Shown here piece after piece: positions 1 through 29,094 of a stretch of 64,000 nucleotides of DNA. Each line of letters begins with the position of its first letter. Within the stretch, counting starts at the first letter, position 1. The stretch covers positions 9,551,501-9,615,500 of the forward strand of contig NC_135362.1 of NCBI RefSeq assembly GCF_051622035.1, written 5' to 3'. This stretch comes from Arctopsyche grandis (lineage: Eukaryota > Arthropoda > Insecta > Trichoptera > Hydropsychidae). The translations under genes were made by a program, and so were the position numbers. The notes beneath the pieces are model-generated. The model saw nothing but the letters and a program-made list of their open reading frames with translations. It was not told where the DNA came from and did no database searches.

Positions 1-1442
1 ATTTAAATTCATTAATGCAAACTTATGAAGTAATTAATACTTAACAGTACACAATACAAAAATAAACACCTGCTACTTGTCTAAGGCACTTAATTAATTA
101 AATCAATATCAAAAATATACAAAAAAAAAATTATATATGTTTCTGAGCATTATTGGGAATGAGTAATCAATTTAAAAACGTTTTATAATTTTTTTTTTAA
201 ATCATATTTAAGGGCGTTTCAGTCGAGATCAAAAATGTAGTACTAACGTTGTCTACAAACTTCAGCAATTTGACTGTGAAAAATAGGTTTAAAAAGCTTT
301 GAATATGAATAAGATCTATGAATTGAAATGTCGGTAAACCCATTCCAAATACACAAATCAACTAAAGATTTTAATAATTTCAAATAATAAATTATGATTA
401 TTCAACATACACGATTGAATTCAGTTATCGTCATAAATTTGAAACACTTAATTAAAACACAATAATGAAAGTCTTAAGTTAAGGTACACGTTTTGATATT
501 ATCTTTGGAAAATGTTTCTGTATAACTAACAATCTTATACCTAAGAAAATTAATATACATACATACGAATGAAATTAAAATACATATACCAACATTTGCT
601 TTGCGTATAACTATTGTCATTTTTGTTTCGTCAAAAGTATTACATAAAACTCAATCTCACCACGACAACAACCCTAGAAAAAACCATAGCTTTAAATTAT
701 GTATTTGTGATATTTTATGTGTAATATAAGCAAATATATGAACCAAAACAAATCATATATCGGAAAGAAATGAGCAATTCTAGTAGTCTAACTATAAAAA
801 TAATGGAATATAAGTATGATTTTTTTTTATACATAAAAATAGCAATGAAAACAAGCCAATTAAGCACATAAAAATAAAATATGTCAACAATATTAACTAA
901 TTAAATCGTGAAATTTGTTCAATTTTGTTATAAAATTTAATAAATATTGAATATAAATAAATTTTAATACTTTTCTTTGATAAAAATTACACACACACAC
1001 GTGTAACATAAATCTATTAAAAATATAATATATTGAAGTAGGCAATGTAACAATTTCAATTTTTTGAAATATAAAAAGTCATTTAATACAAAAGAACATA
1101 ATTAAATCCTACACATTGTACATGTATAAAAAAAATAGACATTCGCGCACTCAAATAGATAACCAAGCCTGTGCAAAATCATCAAAAATTTGGTCTAAAT
1201 TTAAACTATTTTCAAATTAAACAAAATGGCATTATATAAACTTTTCAACACACAAACAACCATAATATGAAATATACTGAACTGATTCATATACATATGT
1301 AAATCAAAAATTATACAATTGAAGTAGTGAATAAACTATAATAATATTAAGGGAAAATAACAAAAATTTTCCTCTCACAAATAAAAAAATATATTTAGAC
1401 ATGCCACTTAAAGTGACAATTAGATCAGAAGTAAAATTTATT
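1..1442 (-). other. Probable DOCK 3' UTR and downstream AT-rich sequence
   Basis: This stretch follows the DOCK stop codon on the minus strand. It is very AT-rich and has no ORF or exon that I recognise. Some of it must be the 3' untranslated region of the DOCK transcript, but I cannot place the polyadenylation site because TTTATT (AATAAA on the minus strand) occurs repeatedly. I see no transposon ends or RNA gene here. Confidence 0.5.
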
Positions 1443-19625
<18,183 letters not shown>

Positions 19626-19842
19626 GGCCTCGGCCTCGGATTCGATCCTGTTCCTATTACTAGTGAGCGGCAGCCTACGGTCGGCGACTAGCAGTCGACT
19701 CGAACGCCGGCCGACACCCACTGCTATGCGATCAGCAATCAGCGAACGTCACTCGGCCCTCCCCCCCAACAACACCCGCACCCCACACTGCACGCTCTGC
19801 ACACACCACTCATTCGAACGTCGAGTGAACGAGTGATGTTTG
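19626..19842 (-). promoter_or_regulatory. GC/CpG-rich 5' region upstream of DOCK exon 1
   Basis: The window averages strongly AT-rich, but about 19.43-19.83 kb is GC- and CpG-rich with polypurine/polypyrimidine runs. It surrounds the first coding exon, so it is the likely 5' UTR and proximal promoter. I see no convincing TATA box. A palindromic MITE (19843-20135) sits directly upstream, and the whole block recurs inverted at 23.94-24.78 kb. Confidence 0.55.
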
Positions 19843-20135
19843 GGTAAACGGACTACTAGTCATATGTGAACCAGTCACAGGACAACCGGTCGCTCTAGAT
19901 CGGTCACACGTGATCATCCGTCACACTAAAACTGGTCACGAGAAAACTGGTCACACCCAAAAACTGGTCAAACCCAAGAATTCGACCAATTTTTAATTTT
20001 TGGGTGTGACCAGTTTTCTCGTGACAATTTTTAGGGTGTGACCAGTTTTCTCGTGACCAGTTTTAGTGTGACGGGTGATCACGTGTGACCGCTTGTCCTG
20101 TGACCGGTTCGCATTTGACTAGTAATCACCGAACC
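19843..20135. mobile_element. Palindromic hAT-type MITE, family 'GGTCAC' (copy A)
   Basis: A 293-bp element flanked by GATGTTTG at 19835-19842 and 20136-20143. Ends: GGTAAACGGACTACTAGTCA on the left and, read inward, GGTTCGGTGATTACTAGTCA on the right. The interior is palindromic with repeated CTGGTCACGAGAAAACTG phrases. It has no coding capacity. It is shared by both arms of the inverted duplication. Confidence 0.88.
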
Positions 20136-20731
20136 GATGTTTGGCCTCAAAAGCTGGCCAAATATCAAAAATTCAAACTTTCATAAATTGAGTTTATGTT
20201 GGAGTTCCAAAACAGGTAGATAAATGAGACGTTACGCTGCGGAGTCCTTACCTGGGTTAAGCTCACTAGCCAAATTTAGTCGCAGTTGAATCATTTGTGT
20301 GATGCGCTTGGTTTTTTTCGCGGCATTTTGTTGTTAAACAACCTTTCCTTGTGTACACTAAATTAAATATATGAAGTATGAATACGTCCATATAATATAC
20401 CAACGAATCAGTGGCGGCTCGTGATAATTTTTAGTGGCGGGGCTGCACTGAAAAGATGTCTAAAACATGTCACCATAATTGTTCTATCATGTCATAAACT
20501 AGAGGTAGGACCGGAAGCGCGCCGTCTATTGTTCCATTATTGTAAATGCTTTGTTAAAAAGGTTCGGCAAACCTTTAACAATGCATTTACAACATGTGAA
20601 CAATGGACAGCGCGCTCTGGGTCCGCTCTTTAGTCATAACAGGACAAAAGTTTTCGTTATGCTTATCTATTTCCCGCCGATAAGCTTCGCTTAAATGGGT
20701 TTTTATGTTAGCCGATCCCAAAATCGTGAGA

Positions 20732-21097
20732 TTACACACATTTTTTAAGTGTTCGACACTTCCCTCGTGTTTTTTTAATTTTATCGTTTAAATGTTTTAA
20801 GTCAATAACTCCTGTTTTCGTCCAAGATGCTTCGCCTGGCGACTCGCCTCCAAACAAAAGACACGGATAACAAAATAACACGTTTTTTTCTGTACATCCC
20901 GTTAACCAATTGTATTTTTTATAAATGTCTGGATTAAATTTTCGCGAGTAACTAAAGGATCTACTAGTAGCAGGCTGTGAAATAATTAAATTGGGCGTGA
21001 GGCAGCCTAATGCTTTTATAGCGACTTTTTCGGTAAGTTCTAGTCGCAAAAAGTGCAAATTTTGTAAATATTTTACTGAATTCTTTTTTTCTTCCAT
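20732..21097 (-). pseudogene. hAT transposase N-terminal fragment (ZMYM1-like, TTF zinc finger)
   Basis: The 121-codon ORF contains SYSRKFNPDIYKKYNWL, CTEKNVLFCYPCLLFGG and SWTKTGVIDLKHLNDKI. This is the TTF-type zinc finger region of hAT transposases often annotated as zinc finger MYM-type protein 1-like. The dimerisation and catalytic parts are not visible, so the gene is truncated. It lies inside the CAGTGGCGG-ended element, in agreement with the 8-bp target duplication. Confidence 0.8.
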
Positions 21098-21396
21098 TTT
21101 TGAAAGAAAAAAAAACTTAATATATTTAAATAAAAATTACGAGAAAAAATTAAACAGATTTGAAAAAAGTTTGCTGTTATCGAAATGAAAACGACTCACC
21201 GAAGATTTGATGAGGGCTCGTACACAACCAATTAAGAGTAACGAAAACGAATAAAGCTGCGATCGTGCGATTCAACTAATCAAATGTAAGATCAAGCGCG
21301 CGAAATCTTACACAAACTGACAGATGAATATCGTTTAACAGGCGAAGGCTGCCGACTATCCAGCCCAAAACGGCAGAGTGAGTGAAAGAGAAAGAG

Positions 21397-23126
21397 TGTG
21401 GCGGCTCGCTTATACGACATGGTCGAGTTTGGTTGCCTTCCTGCGAGTGGGAACCAACTCGGCTGGGTTCGGAGAGCCACTGTACAGACTCCAGGGATGT
21501 TCAAATCGAGAGCACCCCCGAAGTCGGTTTTGTGAGATAGCTAGTGGTAAGCTTGGGCGGGACTGGTTTCCTCAAGGTGCCTTCCTTCGTCGTCGGTGGT
21601 CTGGTCTCTGCTGATGTCGGCTGCTCTGCTATGTCCCTTTCTCCTTCGTACAGTGTGCGTAAGTTAGTGTGATACAGGACAAAGGCGGGAAATAGTATAA
21701 TAATGAAAACAGGTTGTAATTCTGTTTGTATGGTGACTGTATTTTATATATATATACAGAGATCAAGCAGGGGGGACAGGGGGGGGGGGGTAACAAAGTA
21801 GCCACGCGTGCCTTTTGAGGTTAGCCACGTGTAGCTCAGTTGTCTGCCTTCTGGACGAAGACAGACCAAGCTTCCTCTGGTGCACACCGGACGGATACTG
21901 GAGCTGGTATCCAAGTATCGTCACAACCCTCACCAGCCTATAGCTGGTGATTTCGGTGGCGAGGTGGGCCCCGTAAACACCGGGGTGTTTACGCGCCAAA
22001 CCGCTATCGACAACTGTCAGTTTGTGTGCCAACCGCTGTCTCAGGGTGGCCAGCACAAAAATATATCGGCCAAATCGTGGGTCGTAAAGCCACGAAAGCC
22101 GATCATCAGACATAGTCTGAACAGCCACTACTCACTCTGTCTTCAGCTGTCATATAATAAACACGTGCATTAACATGCCAGTCGTCTCATTCGTTCATCC
22201 TCCATAACTGGTGACCCCCGACATCGAGCCACGCAGCCTCGATCAATTTCAACATGCCGCTCATCCCTGCCTCGCCGAGCCAGGCGGGAAAGCTACCCGC
22301 CGCGCCCCCATCGCCATCAACACAGCACGCCGCGGCCCGCGGGTGACAATAAACGAGCAGACACGGCTACCTACCTACCTACCTACCTACCTATCGACAT
22401 GACAGGTGCTTAAAAAAATGGGGAAGCGAATGAGACGACGATCTTGACAGCTGGATGTGGAGTCATGCGCGATCCAGTACACATAGAACGGTCATCCAGC
22501 ACCACAAGATTCATCACACACCACCTCAGCACCATCATCATCATCATCATCAAGGCCCCGTCCGTCCCCACGAGCGTCGTCACGCCGAGACGAGCGGTAG
22601 CGCTACAACACCTCCACGAGCCACAACGACTCACGGTCCAGCTCGGAGTATCATCAACCACATCGATGCCCCTGCCGCCCCCGCCGCCCCACCAACTGAC
22701 ATCAGCCTCGGAAGAGCGGCGCCGGCGCAGCATCGCATCGCATCGGCGCGACCATCAGACCAGCCACCGTCCTGCTCGCGACGTCACCGCCCTCGAATGT
22801 ACCGACCATTCAGGGCGGTACACCTACACTGCGGATGACCCACGTCAACAATTTTTTTCTCCCCACTCAATAATTTTTTTTCTCTTTGTGTAACAATAAT
22901 TTTTTTCTTTTGTAAAATTTGTTTCTTTGTAATTTTGGTATCGCTGATGCTGGGGGGGGAGTGATGTGGCGGCTCGCTTATACGACATGGTCGAGTTTGG
23001 TTGCCTTCCTGCGAGTGGGAACCAACTCGGCTGGGTTCGGAGAGCCACTACTCACTCTGTCTTCAGCTGTCATATAATAAACACGTGCATTAACATGCCA
23101 GTCGTCTCATTCGTTCATCCTCCATA
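21397..23126 (+). mobile_element. Short LTR retrotransposon with unequal LTRs (fossil)
   Basis: The 5' LTR is 21397-22206 and the 3' LTR 22965-23126. Both start TGTGGCGGCTCGCTTATA and end CATCCTCCATA, and the element is flanked by AGAG on both sides. TGGTGACCCCCGAC just after the 5' LTR is a likely primer site, and a G-rich tract precedes the 3' LTR. The interior is only about 760 bp, GC-rich, with no recognisable pol, so it looks non-autonomous and broken. The 5' LTR carries about 640 bp that the 3' LTR and the relative at 30.7 kb lack. Confidence 0.75.
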
Positions 23127-23553
23127 AGAGCTATCTGCAGTTGCAAATAGCTCTTTCTCTTTCTCGTTCCGAGACTCCGGGCTGCGTGGCGTTCAGGGCG
23201 GCGCTGTAAAACTTTACAGCCAGTACAGCAACATTTTAATTCATCTGTCACCATACAAGTTAGTGGGGTCTTCGAAACGGTCAACATTACTTACAATATC
23301 ACCCTTTTGGATATGGGTGATATTGTAAGTAATATTTACTCTGTCGAAGGCCCCAATAGTTCGTCCATCCAACTAATAAAAAAAATATCATTAATAAATA
23401 AAATATTAAATGTATTATTAAACATATATTTTAGAATTTTATAGGAGAGGCTGCAGCCCGGCAGCCCATTAGGACGAGCCGCCACTGCAACGAATACTAT
23501 CCGGACTTGCAGGATACGGGTCGTGCTGGATAGGTATGAACATACCTTTATAG

Positions 23554-23938
23554 GGGACTAGCTGTATTACCCGGCTTCGCTCAGTATTTATAATATAAAC
23601 CGCTTAAACATGACTAAGCTAATAGTAAACATTTAATTAAAAAAAAAAAATTTAAATTCAAAAAAACAAATAAATAAATAAATAAATAAAATAAATAAAT
23701 AAAAAATAAAAAAAAAAACAATTTTTTTTTGCCTTCTAGGGCTTTGCCCCTCCACGCCCCCATGACCAATTGCCGTTTAGGGCTTCGCCCCCCTTAGCTG
23801 ATGCCTTTTAGGGCTTCGCCCCTCCGCGCCCCCATGATTAAATGCCGTCTAGGGCTTCGCCCCAATGATAAGTTGCCTTTTAGGGCTACGCCCCTCCACG
23901 CCCCCATGATTAAATGCCGTCTAGGGCTTCGCCCCCAT
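23554..23938 (+). repeat. ACTAGCTG-headed repeat with GC minisatellite (copy 1)
   Basis: The head ACTAGCTGTATTACCCGG continues through CTTCGCTCAG, AAACCGCTTAAACATGAC and a poly-A/T run. It then passes into tandem units of roughly 60 bp rich in GGGCTTCGCCCC and CCACGCCCCCATGA. The same head occurs at 27413 and, inverted, at 28757. Diverged heads (GTGGTTTTACCCGGCTT) are at 51866 and 56480. I cannot assign it to a named superfamily. Confidence 0.65.
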
Positions 23939-24188
23939 GATACTTCATATATTTAATCTAGTGTACACAAGGAAAGGTTGTTTAACAACAAAATGCCGCG
24001 AAAAAAACCAAGCACATCACACAAATGACAGGATTCAACTGCGACTAAATTTGGCTAGTGAGCTTAACGTAGGTAAGGACTCCGCAGCGTAAAGTCATAT
24101 TTATCTACCTGTTTTGGAACTCCAACATAAACTCAATTTATGAAAGTTTGAATTTTTTATATTTGGCCAGCTTTTGAGGCCAAACATC

Positions 24189-24513
24189 GGTTCGGTGATT
24201 ACTAGTCAAATGCGAACCGGTCACAGGACAACCGGTCACACGTGATCACCCGTCACACTAAAACTGGTCACGAGAAAACTGGTCACACCCTAAAAATGGT
24301 CACGAGAAAATTGGTCACACCCGAAAATTGGTCACAAAAAAACTGGTCACACCCAAAAATTAAAATTTGGTCGAATTCTTGGGTCTGACCAGTTTTAGGG
24401 TGTGATCAGTTTTCTCGTGACCAGTTTTAGTGTGACGGATGATCACGTGTGACCGATCTAGAGCAACCGGTTGTCCTGTGACTGGTTCACATATGACTAG
24501 TAGTCCGTTTACC
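24189..24513. mobile_element. Palindromic hAT-type MITE, family 'GGTCAC' (copy B)
   Basis: A 325-bp inverted twin of copy A, flanked by CAAACATC (the complement of GATGTTTG) at 24181-24188 and 24514-24521. Because the target duplication is the same as for copy A, B was copied with the arm and not inserted independently. It has about one extra internal GGTCAC repeat unit. Confidence 0.88.
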
Positions 24514-24715
24514 CAAACATCACTCTGTGCGACGTTCGAAGGGGTGGTGTGTGGAGAGCGTGCAGCGTGGGGTGCGGGTGTTGTTGGGGGGGAGGGCCGA
24601 GTAAATTCGCTGATGCCATGTGGGTGTCGGCCCGCGTTCGAGTTGACTACTAGTCGCCGACCGTAGGCTGCCGCTCACTAGTAATAGGAATAGGATCGAA
24701 TCCGAGGCCGAGGCC

Positions 24716-24783
24716 ATGATCGTAACGGTGTGGCGGCCACCGTTGCAGGGGGACTCCCCCTCCCCCCCCGCCGACGAATCCAT
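24716..24783 (+). pseudogene. Truncated duplicate of DOCK exon 1
   Basis: ATG 24716 is followed by MIVTVWRPPLQGDSPSPP. This matches the true exon on the minus strand at 19625 apart from codon 2 (T to I) and the end, where homology stops and the donor is missing. It lies on the plus strand and points away from the gene, into a LINE remnant. It cannot give DOCK protein as it stands. Whether its copied promoter still fires is unknown. Confidence 0.85.
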
Positions 24784-26789
24784 TGAATCGAAAAAAACAA
24801 ATCGGCGCCTATGGATCGAAAAAAAAAATAGAATCACGTGTTCGATGACGTCACCGATCTACGGACGACGACGAACGAAGGATACATACAAAGTCTCTTT
24901 CCAAATTATATATTGTGAAAATTCAATTGCTCAGAATCCGTAAAATTTTTGGAGCTTCATCAACAGCAAACGAATTATAGATTCAAAACTTACGAAAATG
25001 CACGATATGGATGAGGACTTTATTGGTCATGACAGCATCGCAAATGCCTTTGCTAACTATTTTCATTCGGTTTTTGATTCGACTACTGTTATGACTTCCC
25101 CTAGTTTAGATTCCTCCATGTTTCCATTATTGTCTGTTGACAAGTTCCATTTATCTGATTTACGCTACGGTTTTGGTAAAATTAAAAATATTAAATCTTT
25201 TGGACCAGATTTCATTCCAGATTTCATTTTAAAGGGTAGTGAGCCTGGACTCTCGTCTCCATTGATTTTTATTTTTAATCTAATGCTGAAGACTTCAGTT
25301 TTTCCTGTATCATGGAAGTGTTCGAAAGTAACTCCATTAGAAACTATCGCCCGGTTGCTATAATATCCTCTTCTGCAAAACTTTTTGAAATTGTACTTCA
25401 TAGGTATATTTTCAATCCTTGCCAGGGTATGATTATTGATCAGCAACATGGATTTCGTCCACAACGTTCAACGACCACAAATTTGTTGTCATTTTCTGGT
25501 TTTGTAACAGGTTCCTTGGATGCTAATATTCAAACAGATACTGCTTACACGGATTTCGAAAAGGCTTTCGACAAAGTAAATCACTCCATCCTTATCAATA
25601 AACTAATTGGTTATGGTTTCTCATATGGTCTCTCTGAGTTATTCACAAATTATCTCAAGGATCGTCGTCAGTTTGTAAAATATGGAATTTTTCCTTCTGT
25701 TGAATACCCAACCTGCTCTGGTGTTCCACAGGGTTCTAATCTCGGCCCCTTACTATTCATTTTATTTGTTAATGATATTAGGGAAATATTCCACAACTGC
25801 AACTTCTTATTATATGCAGATGATCTAAAACTTTTTAGGTGCGTTGAATCTTCTTGCGATGCTCTACTGCTACAGAGCGATTAGATTCACTCGTTATTTG
25901 GTCACACTCAAATTGTCTTCCGATAAGCGTTGACAAGTGTCACATAATCTCTTTTTCCAGATCTCGATCATCAATTGAATTTGGTTACAATATTGATGAC
26001 TCTATTCTGGCCCGTCACACACATATCAAGGATTTGGGAATTCCTTTTTCAAATATCTGGAATTTTAATTCTCATATCCAAGATTTGTGCAATAGGGCTA
26101 CAAAAACTTTAGGCTTCGTCATCAGAAACTCACGCGCCTTTAATAGCACCAGAGTGACGCGTTTACTGTATACTACATTGGTGCGCAGTTTGCTTGAATC
26201 TGGTTCGGCCATATGGAGTCCTAATCATTTTCTTTGCACCCTCTCGCTAATGTTAGAGAGGGTGCAAAGAAAATTTCTTCGCTATCTCTACATGAGAGAG
26301 TTTGGGCGCTATCCCTACTTATTTCCCAGTAAGTTTGTTATGGGCTCCTTGGGCTTTGACTCCTTAGCTTCACGTAGAAACAATCATCTTGGTAAGCTTT
26401 TTCTAAAAATTCTAAGGGGTGAATGTCATCTTCCTGAAGTTCTGTGTAATCTTAAACTTAGAGTACCTGAGAAACTGAGAGAATCTCGCTCCAGAACTCT
26501 ATTCCTTCCTATTCGGGCCAGAACTAATGTGCTTGATGACTCACCCCTTTCAAGAGCCATTCGACTATTTAACCTGCTTTCTGGGAGCCTTGATGTTTTT
26601 ACTTCATCATACAGTTCTGTCAGGCAGCATATTTTAAATGACTTCTAGCTACATACATATTTACACATGTTGTTTTCATTTTGTAATTTTATTATTTAGC
26701 ATAATGTGTATGTATGTTGGTTTTATCTTTATTTATATATGTATGCTATTTTTTATTTATCATATATATAAAGACGGTAATCTGTAATC

Positions 26790-27049
<260 letters not shown>

Positions 27050-27093
27050 CTTTATTATGTGTATTTATGTATTTATGTGTATGTATGTATATG

Positions 27094-27198
<105 letters not shown>

Positions 27199-27412
27199 GT
27201 ATGTATATGTATATATGTGTATTTTTATATTTATGAATGTATGTATGTGTATTTGTGTATACGTGTAAGAATTTGTGTATATATGGATGGTGTACATATA
27301 TGTTTATATAATTGTCTTTGGCCAGGAAGGTACATTGGGTTTACCTGTTAGGCCTTCTTGGTGTAAATTAAATAAAAAATAAAAATAAAAATAAAATAAA
27401 ATATTAGACTAG

Positions 27413-28757
27413 CTGTATTACCCGGCTTCGCTCAGTATTTATAATATAAACCGCTTACACATGACTAAGCTAATAGTAAACATTTAATTAAAAAAAAAAA
27501 AAATCAAAAAAAAATTTAAAAAAATCAAAAAAATTAAAAAATATATATAAATTTTTTTTTTGCCTTCTAGGGCAAATCTCTCCATAAGGCGGCGCCCCAT
27601 AAGGCTGCGCCCCTAAGGCTGCGCCCCATAAGGCAGCGCCCCATAAGGCTGCGCCCCATAAGGCTGCGCCCGATAAGGCTGCCCCCCATAAAGCTGCGCC
27701 CCTTTTGGGGCCCCATGGGGCTGCGCCCCCCTGCGCCTCCTTCGGGGCCCCATAAGGTTGCGGCCCCTTCGTGGAGGGGCGAAGCCCTTATCGGCAACTG
27801 ATCATGGGGGCGAAGCCCTAAACGGCAGTTAATCATGGGGGCGCGGAGGGGCGAAGCCCTAAAAGGCAACTGATCATGGGGGCGAAGCCCTAGACGGCAT
27901 TTAACCATGGGGACGTGGAGGGGCGAAGCCCTTATCGGCAATTGATCATGGGGGCGAAGCCCTAGACGGCAATTAACCATGGGGACGTGGAGGGGCGAAG
28001 CCCTAAAAGGCAACTGATCATGGGGGCGAAGCCCTAGACGGCATTTAATCATGAGGGTGCGGTGGGGCGAAGCCCCAAAAGGCATTAGTTAAGGGGGGCG
28101 AAGCCCTAAACGGCAGTTAATCATGGGGGCGCGGAGGGGCGAAGCCCTAAAAGGCATTAGCTAAGGGGGGCGAAGCCCTAAACGGCAATTAATCTTGGGG
28201 GCGCGGGGGGCGAAGCCCTAAAAGGCATTAACTAGGGGGGGCGAAGCCCTAGACGGCATTTAATCATGGGGGTGCGGAGGGGCAAAGCCCTAAAGGGCAT
28301 TAACTAAGGGGGGCGAAGCCCTAAACGGCAATTAATCTTGGGGGCGCGAGGGGCGAAGCCCTAAAAGGCATTAACTAAGGGGGGCGAAGCCCTAGACGGC
28401 TTTGAATCATGGGGGCGCGGAGGGGCGAAGCCCTAAAAGGCAACTGATCATGGGGGCGAAGCCCTAAACGGCAATTGCTCATGGGGCGTGGAGGGGCGAA
28501 GCCCTAGAAGGCAAAGGCTCAGGGGGGTGCCGAGGGCGAAGCCCTAGAAGGCAAAAAAAAAAATTTGATTTTTTTTTTGATTTTTTAAAAAAAAAAATTT
28601 TATTTTTTTTTGATTTTTTTTTTTTATTTTTTTTTAATTTTTTTTTAATTTTTTTTTAAATTTTTAAATTTTTTTTTTTTTTTTAATTAAATTAGCTTAG
28701 TCATGTTTAAGCGGTTTATAATATAAACACTGAGCGAAGCCGGGTAATACAGCTAGT
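27413..28757. repeat. ACTAGCTG element with inverted ends and GC-rich minisatellite
   Basis: Both ends carry the head ACTAGCTGTATTACCCGG in inverted orientation (27413 onward and up to 28757), each followed inward by a homopolymer A/T-rich run. Between them, about 27570-28555 is a diverged minisatellite. Its units alternate GGGGCGAAGCCCTA with GGCA(A/T)TTAATCATGGGG-like spacers. The 172-codon ORF on the minus strand here is a repeat artefact. The GC content contrasts sharply with the surroundings. Confidence 0.75.
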
Positions 28758-29094
28758 AAATAATAAATGTAACATCCGAGTCCAATAATAGATTTTTACA
28801 AAAATAAAAAAGATAAATATAAGGAAAACAAATTAAAAAGTAAAGAATTAAGGCATGACAAAATATGTAGAACATTGCATAATTAAACTATAGTATTAAA
28901 ATATTTGGAAAAGGTTATAAAATAGAATATAAGAAGAAATTGAAATTTACAAATATAAAACAAATGAAAAAGGTAAATACAAAATAAACAAATGAAAAGG
29001 AAAAGAATGAAAGCTATAATATGATTTAATAGCACATTACATAACTAAACTAATGTATAAAAATATTGGAAATATTGGAAAAATAGAATAGGAG
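28758..29094. other. AT-rich spacer
   Basis: A-rich sequence between the minisatellite element and the next LINE. I see no feature in it beyond poor, repeated AAATGAAAAGG-like phrases. Confidence 0.5.

Larger units (their letters stand above)
20409..23487 (-). mobile_element. hAT DNA transposon (decayed), with nested LTR element
   Basis: A 3,079-bp element with terminal repeats CAGTGGCGGCTCGT, flanked by a perfect 8-bp target duplication CAACGAAT (20401-20408 and 23488-23495). The minus strand keeps a transposase fragment at 20732-21097. An LTR element (21397-23126) is inserted in its middle. Internal hAT sequence resumes at 23131, including a facing pair around GATATTGTAAGTAAT at about 23290-23335. 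The host target is itself a copy of the small TIR element seen at 49559-49737. Confidence 0.85.
23939..24785. repeat. Right arm of the inverted duplication
   Basis: Inverse copy of 19560-20383. It runs from ACTTCATATATTTAA through the MITE (24189-24513) into the GC-rich block. It breaks off inside the copied exon 1 at about 24783, just after codons reading SPPADES, so no splice donor was copied. Confidence 0.88.

Noticed and set aside
22410-22893. Overlapping GC-rich ORFs on both strands with His and Pro runs
   Set aside because: They lie in the interior of a short, decayed LTR element and match no host protein. Open frames on both strands fit high GC rather than coding.
27567-28085. 172-codon minus-strand ORF with repeated GASPH/RLGLRPHDQLP motifs
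   Set aside because: It is a translation of the GGGGCGAAGCCCTA minisatellite. The periodicity is in the DNA and the unit is diverged without codon bias.
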